Source: CAYGZL01 sp964354345
Lineage (GTDB): Bacteria > Chloroflexota > Anaerolineae > Anaerolineales > UBA4823
Length of the DNA stretch: 64,000 bases
NCBI GenBank assembly: GCA_964354345.1
Contig: CAYGZL010000032.1
Location: forward strand, 62,001-126,000
Direction: 5' to 3'
Shown here: piece by piece, positions 51,780 to 58,971 of the stretch
Layout: each line of letters opens with the position of its first letter
Position numbering within the stretch: the stretch's first letter is position 1
Notes under the pieces: model-generated
Databases searched by the model: none
What the model saw: the letters and a program-made list of their open reading frames with translations, nothing else
What the model was told of the DNA's origin: nothing
Position numbers and translations under genes: made by a program

Positions 51780-53234
51780 TCAGTTTATCTGACCTGGCTG
51801 TGGTTCTACCTGATCAATCCAATCGGCAGCCGTATCCGTGTCCACACCTGCAGGAGAACGCGCCAGGGAATGGCCTTCGACGACATCCGGTGCTGGCGGA
51901 TCGAAAGCCCAGGTGGATGTACCCCAGCTTAAGGCATCCACAACTTGATCGGATCCATCCAGAACTAACACATCATCGCCAGTGTTGTTAAGAGCGACCG
52001 TACCGCTTGCCCAGGCACTGTATTTGATCATATTGGGAACTGTTGGATCGTTCTCACTCATCTCGTAATCCGGCTTGAAACCATAAGTTGAGTAAAAAGC
52101 GGTGGCTTTATTAGCGATAACAATCACCTGACCCGCCGCGATCGACACGCCATTTGGGAACTGGAGCATCCCTTCTGTTCCTCCTTTTTGTTCCTCGTCA
52201 CCGACTTTGAAATTAGAAAGATCAATTGAGCTCTCCGTGGGATTGTATAGCTCAATCCACTCACCATCAGGTTCAGCCCCTACGGGATCATAAAGGACCT
52301 CGGTGATCAGTAAATGGGCTGGTTCTGGAGTTACTTCTGGAGTTGGCGAGGGTGTATCTGTAGAGGTAGGCGTGATCGATTGTGTTTGAGTAGATGTCAG
52401 CGTGGTCGTCGCGGTAGCCGTCGGGGTCTCTGAGAGGATCAGGGTTGGTGTTGAGGTGGCTGTGCTAGAAGCCGTTGGCGTTAACGTGGGTGGTAGGGTT
52501 ACGGATGCTGTTGGTGTCGGTGTACTCAAGTCTGCAAAACCTGGTTGAGGCTGCGCCTGGTCAATCCAATCCTCGGGGCGATCGGTATCGCGGTAAGCCG
52601 GGCTTCGTTCAATGGAATGACCTTCAGAGACCTTGTGCACTGGTGGGTCAAAGGCTAATTTTGAGTTCCCCCAGGATACCCCATCCCAGCGTTCGTCATT
52701 CCCATTTAACAATAAAACTTCATCCCCAGTATTTCCCAGGCTGACAACCGTGTTCGCCCAGGCAGTATACTTGGACAGGGTTGGTACGAACGGATCGGAT
52801 TCGTTTAGCTCGTAATCTGGTAATCGTCCATAATTGTTCTTATATACCGTTGCGCGATTGGCAATTACAAGGACCTGCCCGGGTAACAGGCGGGATTCCG
52901 GAGGAAATTGAAACATCCCTTCATTGTCCCAACGGTTCCAGGCATCACCAATCTTGTATTCTCCCAACTCGACCGGCGATCTGCCAGCATTGTAAATTTC
53001 GATCCATTCACCTTCAGGCTCACTACCTATCGGATCATAGAGTACTTCGCTAATCAGGAGCCAGCCAGGGAGGGGTGTAGGCGTTGGTGGAGGCCAACCC
53101 CGGCGCGCAACCGGGAGAAAATTTAATCCACTAGATTGCCCTAAGACAATCAAGGTTGCTGGTATTACCAAGAGGCCCAACCAGGTAATGACAAGTAAAA
53201 TCGAGCGAAAACCTACACCTTTTTTATGTAACAT
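51780..53234 (-). CDS. Secreted protein with two lamin-tail domains
   Basis: 484 residues. An N-terminal hydrophobic segment (about 10-33) acts as signal. Two LTD domains follow at about 58-225 and 305-480, each with ISEVLYDP / ITEVLYDP, G(E)WIE(I/L)YN, a GQVIVIAN segment and a closing SLARSPAG..TDTAADWI. They are joined by a ~70-residue Thr/Pro/Ser-rich linker, a likely O-glycosylation site. Bacterial LTD proteins often accompany secreted nucleases or phosphatases and may hold them at the surface or bind DNA. It is 31 nt downstream of a nuclease gene on the same strand. Confidence 0.85.
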   Translation of the reverse strand: MLHKKGVGFRSILLVITWLGLLVIPATLIVLGQSSGLNFLPVARRGWPPPTPTPLPGWLLISEVLYDPIGSEPEGEWIEIYNAGRSPVELGEYKIGDAWNRWDNEGMFQFPPESRLLPGQVLVIANRATVYKNNYGRLPDYELNESDPFVPTLSKYTAWANTVVSLGNTGDEVLLLNGNDERWDGVSWGNSKLAFDPPVHKVSEGHSIERSPAYRDTDRPEDWIDQAQPQPGFADLSTPTPTASVTLPPTLTPTASSTATSTPTLILSETPTATATTTLTSTQTQSITPTSTDTPSPTPEVTPEPAHLLITEVLYDPVGAEPDGEWIELYNPTESSIDLSNFKVGDEEQKGGTEGMLQFPNGVSIAAGQVIVIANKATAFYSTYGFKPDYEMSENDPTVPNMIKYSAWASGTVALNNTGDDVLVLDGSDQVVDALSWGTSTWAFDPPAPDVVEGHSLARSPAGVDTDTAADWIDQVEPQPGQIN

Positions 53235-53265
53235 AAGGTTTAGAAAATTTGATAGTTTGATTTCT

Positions 53266-55062
53266 TTATCGCTCCATGATTGGCAGGTAAATGAACTGGT
53301 CTAAATACGAAAACTCAACGATAACAGGATCATGATCCGAGCTGCGATACAGGGTGTCATTCACTGTTTCAAAAACAACTGGGAAATCAGCGTTGAAATG
53401 CAGAGGCGTGACATTGCTCGGGAACAAACGGGGGTCCAATTTGACCAGGACATGATCCACTACCTGCGAACGACCTCGATAAATATATGTGTATCGTTGG
53501 AACCTTTCCACACCTGCTAACAAATTCTCAAATCCCACACTGGTTAGGAGCATGAGAGGCGAAGAGGAAATTTCGTCATTTAAGTCACCCAGTACAATCA
53601 CCGTCTTTCCAGGAGCAGCATCCTGGATTTCTTGCGCCAAGGTAGCTACAAAGCGCGCCTGTTCAGCCCGTCGCGGTAACGAATAGGCTGCATATTTCGT
53701 ATCCTCCGTTTTTGACTGCCAATGATTTAGGATTAACTCGATCTCCACTCCCGGTAAATTGGACGGTTGAGTGGCACAACCACCTGGGCATACTTCAAGG
53801 TCTACCAATAGAGGTGGACGAGAAAATAAGCGGTTGCCCTCAATGACGCCGTCGCCGTTTACATCACAGGTAGGCGTATTTTGCGGGTGAATAACATCCA
53901 GGTTTCCATCCGGGCCTAAGCCATCCACCAGACTGGTACAACCTTGCCGCGTCTGAAAAGATAATATCTGAACAGATTCAGCGCGATAAAGAAGCGCTTG
54001 ATCCAGGCCGCGCCGATCCGGACCATTCTCCCAAAGGAACTGATAATGAGCCTGGATTTCTGTCTGTGCTAACAAATCTTTAAGAACAGTTTGGTTTTCC
54101 GCTTCCTGGATAGCCAGGATTTCGGGTTCCTCCAACCGGTCATGGATCGCTAAGGCAAGTTTCTGTAAGCGCCGATGGTATTCCGCCGTTGTAAGTATGG
54201 TATCCTCGGTTACTGGATCATCCACAGTGTCGAATAGATTAGCCAGGTTAAATGTTGCTATTCGAAAAGCAGCTTGAGTCTCCTTATCCTGCCTTAAACT
54301 CGTCATTGTCCTCTGGATGACTTTTGGCGCGCTTAGCAATTGGACGCACGCCTCTCCAGTAACGACATCCATGGCGCCCAAGATATCTTTTACGCGGTCC
54401 CCAACCTTTACTTCAGGAGATATTTCAAACAGACCACCATCGTCTACACATAATATTTCTCCCGTCCCGGCAAGATCGTCCTGAAACACCCGCGGTATGT
54501 CGAGATCAGTCCGCACCAACCAACTTTGATCGTCTTGATCGGTTGGCCCAACTACGTATCCATCCAGTAAGCCGACGTACATTCCTTCGACCATTTCATA
54601 ATAGACCGCGGCCTGATCGTTATTCAACGGTGGGTTTAGTTCGGTGATGGATGGTAACAGTTGGCCAGTTGCCAGGATGTTTACTTCCCCATTTGAAGCG
54701 TCACTCCTCGTCAAACCGTAGTATTCCTGGATCACGCCGGTGACTTCGACCCAATCCCCCAGCCGAATCCGGTCAGTCTGTGTACCCAGGTAAACGAATA
54801 TCCCATCTGACGTTGCCGGATCGCCATCGCAATTTTCGGCTTGCATGAAAAAACCCCGCCGAGAGGTCGTATCCAGGTCAGCGAATATGATTCCCCGCAA
54901 GCGCAGAGTCTGCCCCTGATACGGCGAACCATGTCCCGATCCCTGGACAATACAAATAGGCACCTCTTTGATCAAAGGTACGTAACTCGAGGCGCTTACC
55001 AGTGCTCCAATCAGGAGCACTAAAAACCCACCTATTTTTAGACAACCTTGTTTATTCCACAT
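53266..55062 (-). CDS. Secreted endonuclease/exonuclease/phosphatase-family nuclease (ExeM/NucH-like)
   Basis: 598 residues. A signal segment (about 10-26) is followed by an OB-fold-like domain (about 35-250: GQTLRLRGIIFADLDT, LGDWVEVTGVIQEYYG). The EEP catalytic domain covers ~265-598 with FRIATFNLANLFD, ILAIQEAENQ, LILNHWQSK, VIVLGDLNDE and SSDHDPVIVEF, which hold the acid, His and Asn residues for metal-dependent phosphodiester cleavage. It is similar in plan to extracellular DNases that release phosphate or degrade biofilm DNA. It lies in an operon with the lamin-tail gene. Confidence 0.88.
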   Translation of the reverse strand: MWNKQGCLKIGGFLVLLIGALVSASSYVPLIKEVPICIVQGSGHGSPYQGQTLRLRGIIFADLDTTSRRGFFMQAENCDGDPATSDGIFVYLGTQTDRIRLGDWVEVTGVIQEYYGLTRSDASNGEVNILATGQLLPSITELNPPLNNDQAAVYYEMVEGMYVGLLDGYVVGPTDQDDQSWLVRTDLDIPRVFQDDLAGTGEILCVDDGGLFEISPEVKVGDRVKDILGAMDVVTGEACVQLLSAPKVIQRTMTSLRQDKETQAAFRIATFNLANLFDTVDDPVTEDTILTTAEYHRRLQKLALAIHDRLEEPEILAIQEAENQTVLKDLLAQTEIQAHYQFLWENGPDRRGLDQALLYRAESVQILSFQTRQGCTSLVDGLGPDGNLDVIHPQNTPTCDVNGDGVIEGNRLFSRPPLLVDLEVCPGGCATQPSNLPGVEIELILNHWQSKTEDTKYAAYSLPRRAEQARFVATLAQEIQDAAPGKTVIVLGDLNDEISSSPLMLLTSVGFENLLAGVERFQRYTYIYRGRSQVVDHVLVKLDPRLFPSNVTPLHFNADFPVVFETVNDTLYRSSDHDPVIVEFSYLDQFIYLPIMER

Positions 55063-55205
55063 AGCAGGTGCGGACCTAAGGTTGAACCATATTTTAAAAC
55101 AGGCTTGAGGGAAATAATCTGTTTTTTATCCTAACATTGGAAGAACCAACCGTCAAGATTTCACTCAACACACAGTTTGTGTTGATTCTCTCATAAAATA
55201 TTTCT

Positions 55206-55234
55206 TTGACATATTATTTAATAGCAGGTATAAT
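55206..55234 (+). promoter_or_regulatory. Consensus promoter for the S1-domain gene
   Basis: TTGACA (55206-55211), 17 nt, TATAAT (55229-55234): a perfect housekeeping promoter in an A/T-rich 258-bp gap. The leader of ~80 nt holds a small hairpin (GTTCTG / CAGAAC) just before the first ATG. Confidence 0.75.
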
Positions 55235-55320
55235 CCAGTTTCGCGAGTGCGATTACCGTATCATACCTCGTATATAAATGGCACCAACGCCTGGGTTCTG
55301 TAGGAAGCAGAACAGCGTTT

Positions 55321-56166
55321 ATGGCACAGATACTATCTTCTGTTGGATTGGAGAAAAGCGCTATGGAAACCGAAACCTTAGCAGCCGCTGAAACCCCGGA
55401 AACCCCCGAGACCCCTACAGTTCATAGCATTGCCGATCTAAAGCGGAAAATGCAGTTTACCGGTACTGTAATAAAAACAACTCTGGCTGGCGCTGTGGTA
55501 GATATTGGCCTGGATGTTCCCGGGGTATTACACATTTCTCAGCTCCAGCAGGAACCAGTCAACCGCGTTGAAGATGTGATCCATGTCGGACAGACGGTTG
55601 AGGTGTGGGTACGCCGTGTATTCCCGAAGAAGAAACGCGTTGAGTTGACCATGGTTAAACCACTCGGTTTAGAGTGGCGAGAGATCGAAAAGGATATGGT
55701 AGTCAAAGGCAAGGTCACCCGTCTGGAGAAGTTTGGCGCTTTTGTAGATATTGGTGCTGAACGGCCTGGTCTGGTGCACATCAGCGAGATGACCCATGGT
55801 TACATCAAAAGCCCAAGTGAAGTGGTAACAGAGGGCGACGAAGTTGAAGTCAAAATCCTCAGCGTGAATCGGCAGAAGAAACAAATCAAACTAAGTATGA
55901 AAGCCCTGGAAGAAAAGCCTGCGCCTCCGGTTAAGATCGTTAGAGAGGTTCCACAACCAAAGCCCGCTCCTACGCCAACCGAAGAGGCTGAGAAACCCAT
56001 ACCTACCGCCATGGAGATCGCCTTGCGTGAAGCGATGGATCGCTCCAAGGAGAAAGCGCCTGCACCCGTAATAAGTGGCAGGTCCCGCAAACCCCAGAGC
56101 AGCCAGACAGAGATGGAACGGATTTTAGAACGGACTCTCAACCAGAAAAGCCGGTCGGGAAGATAA
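55321..56166 (+). CDS. S1-domain RNA-binding protein
   Basis: 281 residues with two S1 RNA-binding domains at about 45-115 (FTGTVIKTTLAGAVVDIGLD, GVLHISQ) and 130-200 (VKGKVTRLEKFGAFVDIGAE, RPGLVHISEM, VEVKILSVNRQKKQIKLSMK). It is flanked by an acidic Thr/Pro/Glu-rich N-terminus and a Pro/Lys-rich tail with basic end (NQKSRSGR). It resembles a short ribosomal protein S1 or general stress protein 13, and probably binds mRNA or ribosomes. ATG 55321 is the first start; ATG 55363, with GGAG ahead of it, is a serious alternative. A consensus promoter suggests high expression. Confidence 0.8.
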   Translation: MAQILSSVGLEKSAMETETLAAAETPETPETPTVHSIADLKRKMQFTGTVIKTTLAGAVVDIGLDVPGVLHISQLQQEPVNRVEDVIHVGQTVEVWVRRVFPKKKRVELTMVKPLGLEWREIEKDMVVKGKVTRLEKFGAFVDIGAERPGLVHISEMTHGYIKSPSEVVTEGDEVEVKILSVNRQKKQIKLSMKALEEKPAPPVKIVREVPQPKPAPTPTEEAEKPIPTAMEIALREAMDRSKEKAPAPVISGRSRKPQSSQTEMERILERTLNQKSRSGR

Positions 56167-56206
56167 CGCAAAATTATTGAAATTAACATATAATCGATTA
56201 ATAAAT

Positions 56207-56239
56207 AGCGCCTTGCGCAGCTTTATTGCCCAAGGCGCT
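56207..56239 (+). terminator. Terminator after the S1 gene
   Basis: AGCGCCTTG (56207-56215) pairs with CAAGGCGCT (56231-56239), followed by a T/A-rich tail. A moderate intrinsic terminator. Confidence 0.6.
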
Positions 56240-56296
56240 TATATATCATCCTTATGGATGAATTTTCCTACAATATCTGGCGGGGTTAAGTAATAG

Positions 56297-56302
56297 TATA
56301 AT
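56297..56302 (+). promoter_or_regulatory. -10 element of a probable leaderless GmhB-type transcript
   Basis: TATAAT ends 6 nt before the GTG start at 56309, with no ribosome site between. The likely transcription start coincides with the start codon. Confidence 0.55.
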
Positions 56303-56308
56303 TACAAT

Positions 56309-56857
56309 GTGAGCGCGGCTATTTTCATCGACAGAGACGGTGTGCTGATCGAGAATCGGCTGGGATACGTACGCAGTTGGGAGGAGGTTGAATTCCTTCC
56401 GCAAGTATTGCAAGCATTGGCGCGTATGAAAGATTGCCCCTACAAATTTGTAATCGTTACCAACCAGGCTTGTATTGCACATGGTTTGGTTTCAAAACAG
56501 ACCGTTGATGAAATCAACCAGCTCTTGATTGCTGAAGTTGAAAAGCAAGGGGGTAGGATAGATGGAGTTTTTGTCTGTCCACACAAACCAGAGGATCTTT
56601 GCTTTTGTCGAAAACCGCGCCCGGGCTTATTATTCCAAGCTGCCCGGGCGCTCTCGATTGATTTAAGCAAATCCTATGTGATCGGTGACAAATTGACTGA
56701 TTTGCAAGCTGGCTGGGCTGCCGGCGTGCCAAAAGCCATCCTGGTGCAAACCGGATATGGAGCTCAGGAGGCGCTCTTGCTAGCCATTCACCCTTTGCCT
56801 CCGGTTGAAATCTGCCAGAATCTTGACTTGGCACTCGAACAAATTGCTACCTCTTGA
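56309..56857 (+). CDS. D-glycero-manno-heptose 1,7-bisphosphate 7-phosphatase-type HAD enzyme
   Basis: 182 residues of the HAD-IIIA group. The nucleophile and acid are Asp8 and Asp10 in FIDRDGVL. The zinc-binding set characteristic of GmhB is C90-x-H92-x5-C98-x-C100 (CPHKPEDLCFCRKP), with a loop of minimal length. IGDKLTDLQAGWAAG completes the HAD site. GmhB acts in heptose supply; related histidinol-phosphatase or glycerol-type enzymes share this fold. No other heptose gene is in the window, so the substrate is open. The GTG start lies right behind a TATAAT, so the mRNA is probably leaderless. Confidence 0.82.
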   Translation: MSAAIFIDRDGVLIENRLGYVRSWEEVEFLPQVLQALARMKDCPYKFVIVTNQACIAHGLVSKQTVDEINQLLIAEVEKQGGRIDGVFVCPHKPEDLCFCRKPRPGLLFQAARALSIDLSKSYVIGDKLTDLQAGWAAGVPKAILVQTGYGAQEALLLAIHPLPPVEICQNLDLALEQIATS

Positions 56858-56884
56858 ATTACGTAAATTGACAAAAACAACTTT

Positions 56885-57550
56885 GTGAATCCGACTCGCT
56901 CGTTCCACCAACAACCCCCTCAAATCTTCGAGCGTATCGCTCAACTCCGCCAGCGACTGTTGAATATTGCCCCGAGTCAGCTAGCCCATCAGACTGGTGC
57001 CCTTTTTGTGACTCAACAAGCAGGCCAGGGTCGGTTCGAATTTATCTTCTTAAATAACCAAATCACTCTCCCCATTCCGGAATGGCAAGCTTACGAAAGC
57101 CAGACTGGTCAGGAATTGGGTGTTACTGCACTGGCTTTGATACTATACTATTTCTCCACGGCAGATGGCACTGCTGAAAGTACTCATTGGATCTCTTTTT
57201 CAGAATTGCCGGATGGTCGGTTTTACAATCAGGCTTTTCAAGGTTATACTGGCTTGGAACTGAGCCGGATATACCAAAAAGATTTTTGCGCTTTCGAAAA
57301 AGCTGCCACGGCAGCTGGGGGCGTCCTTCCACCGCCAGAGGTGAGGCCAATTAGCGATCACATGTTTTGGTTCCAGGTACTACCGCGTATATCGCTCTTC
57401 CTGGTAGGCTGGCAAGGTGATGAGGATTTCCCCCCATCATTCCAGGTCCTCTTCAATGCAAACATTCATCATTTCTTACCGACCGATGTTTGTGCGGTTC
57501 TCGGGAGCATGCTGATCCGCAAGGTCATCGGGGCAGGTTCTAGAAAATAA
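56885..57550 (+). CDS. DUF3786 family protein
   Basis: 221 residues. The C-terminal half matches DUF3786 (LPRISLFLVGWQGDEDFPPS, then NIHHFLPTDVCAVLGSMLI), and the N-terminal part has ALALILYYFSTADGT, SFSELPDG and FYNQAFQGYTG in keeping with it. Members are putative metal- or cobalamin-related proteins of anaerobes with no established reaction. GTG 56885 follows the phosphatase stop after 27 nt, and the next gene starts 2 nt after its stop. Confidence 0.78.
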   Translation: MNPTRSFHQQPPQIFERIAQLRQRLLNIAPSQLAHQTGALFVTQQAGQGRFEFIFLNNQITLPIPEWQAYESQTGQELGVTALALILYYFSTADGTAESTHWISFSELPDGRFYNQAFQGYTGLELSRIYQKDFCAFEKAATAAGGVLPPPEVRPISDHMFWFQVLPRISLFLVGWQGDEDFPPSFQVLFNANIHHFLPTDVCAVLGSMLIRKVIGAGSRK

Positions 57551-57552
57551 AT

Positions 57553-58491
57553 ATGCTTTCAACTGACAGGTTGCGTGTATTTATTATGTGGTTCGGATTA
57601 ACAGCGAGTTTGCTTACCTGGAGTAGTTGCACCTCGGTACCAACCGGAGATCTCCAGGCCACATACACGGTCCAGATTACTCGCGCCAGAGGTCTGGCAA
57701 CTCAACGAGCCTTGACATTGAAAGGCACCAGCGATGTCTATGCCCGGCAAGCAGAAGCCACTGGCCTGGCATTAGATGCAATCTCTACTCAAGAATTCGT
57801 TTTAAATCGGGGGACCCAGATCGCAGCCGATTTACAAGCTACCGCCGCAGCGAATGCGCTCAAAAATCAACTTACCACTGCCTTAAGCTGGCCGGTTGTC
57901 CTGACGGATACATTTGCAGATGAAAAGAAAGGTTGGCCGAGTGGAGAGGCTGCAGATGAATATGGCACATCGCGTTGGAGCTTCATCAACAATAAATTTG
58001 TTTGGGAAGCACAAGCCATTCAAGGTTTTATCTGGTGGGCAGTCCCCAATATCCCTTTAACGGGTGATTTTTACATGGCAATCGATGCGAAGAAAATCAG
58101 CGGACCAGAGGATAGCGCCTATGGCATCATATCTCGGTTGAATCAGGAAATAAATTATTATGCGTTTGAGATCACTCAAACGGGAGATTTCGGTTTTTTT
58201 CGTCACGATTCATCTGGTTGGACAACATTAGTTCCTTGGGCATCAACCACTGCAATTGCGACAGACACTACGAATACCTTAGCGATGCTTGCTCTAGGCG
58301 ACCGGTTTTTCGTCCTGGTCAATAATTCTCTGCTATTCAATTACTCAGATGCAATCCTGCAGACAGGTCAAAACGGTTTATTAATTAGTCTGACTAACCA
58401 GGGCGATCAAGCCACCTGGGAATTTAGTAACTTTGAGTTACGTGCGCCGCAAGGGAGTGTAATCGAAATAACACCCACACCCACACCATAA
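57553..58491 (+). CDS. Lipoprotein with jelly-roll (LamG-like) domain
   Basis: 312 residues. The signal peptide ends at Cys26 (WSSC). A helical stalk (about 30-115, rich in Ala, Gln and Thr) leads to a strand-rich domain at about 115-300 with TDTFADEKKGWPSGEAADEY, GDFYMAIDAKKISGPEDSAY, GIISRLNQEINYYAFEIT and GLLISLTNQGDQATWEFSNF. This pattern is that of concanavalin-like or 3-keto-disaccharide-hydrolase-type domains, which often bind glycans. The end is TPTPTP. It is a surface lipoprotein; no catalytic site is evident. Confidence 0.7.
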   Translation: MLSTDRLRVFIMWFGLTASLLTWSSCTSVPTGDLQATYTVQITRARGLATQRALTLKGTSDVYARQAEATGLALDAISTQEFVLNRGTQIAADLQATAAANALKNQLTTALSWPVVLTDTFADEKKGWPSGEAADEYGTSRWSFINNKFVWEAQAIQGFIWWAVPNIPLTGDFYMAIDAKKISGPEDSAYGIISRLNQEINYYAFEITQTGDFGFFRHDSSGWTTLVPWASTTAIATDTTNTLAMLALGDRFFVLVNNSLLFNYSDAILQTGQNGLLISLTNQGDQATWEFSNFELRAPQGSVIEITPTPTP

Positions 58492-58566
58492 ATGACTCCA
58501 ACACCCTTATGATAATGTATGAACGACCTCAGGCCAACCGATTAAACAAAGCGGAGAATATTCCCA

Positions 58567-58965
58567 ATGCCAGCCATGATTGACGCCGAACATATCAATG
58601 TTGATGATCTCTCGGGGATCTGGTCTCCTGTCCAATGGGAGCTGAATGAAGATGAGCGGATCCAGGAATTGGAAGACCAGGCAACTGCCAGCATGCTCTG
58701 GATAGTGGATATCCCCGAAGCAATATTACGCCTCTTGCTAGGTGAACATGAAATCGAGCGCTCTTTAGAACCCCCGGAGAATTTTGATCCCGAAAAACAA
58801 GGCGAATGGGACGAGAGTCTGTTAACGTTTCAGTTCAAACAGCCCATCAAACTGATTAAGGTCAAGCGCGACACCGATTTGCTCTATATCGAATATAAGC
58901 TTGGCGATCTGGGGTATTGGGCAGTCGAAATACAACCCGATAAGGTAAATATCTGGCGGTTATAA
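58567..58965 (+). CDS. Protein of unknown function
   Basis: 132 residues, strongly acidic (ELNEDERIQELEDQATAS, EHEIERSLEPPENFDPE), with a C-terminal strand-rich end (KLIKVKRDTDLLYIEYKLGD, LGYWAVEIQPDKVNIWRL). No signal peptide or known motif. It converges on mutS with 6 nt between the stops. The protein is probably cytoplasmic; no function can be assigned. Confidence 0.6.
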   Translation: MPAMIDAEHINVDDLSGIWSPVQWELNEDERIQELEDQATASMLWIVDIPEAILRLLLGEHEIERSLEPPENFDPEKQGEWDESLLTFQFKQPIKLIKVKRDTDLLYIEYKLGDLGYWAVEIQPDKVNIWRL

Positions 58966-58971
58966 ATTCTT

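Noticed and set aside
52320..52510. Thr/Ser/Pro-coding repetitive stretch considered as a DNA repeat element
   Set aside because: It is the low-complexity linker between two lamin-tail domains, common in secreted proteins of this group.
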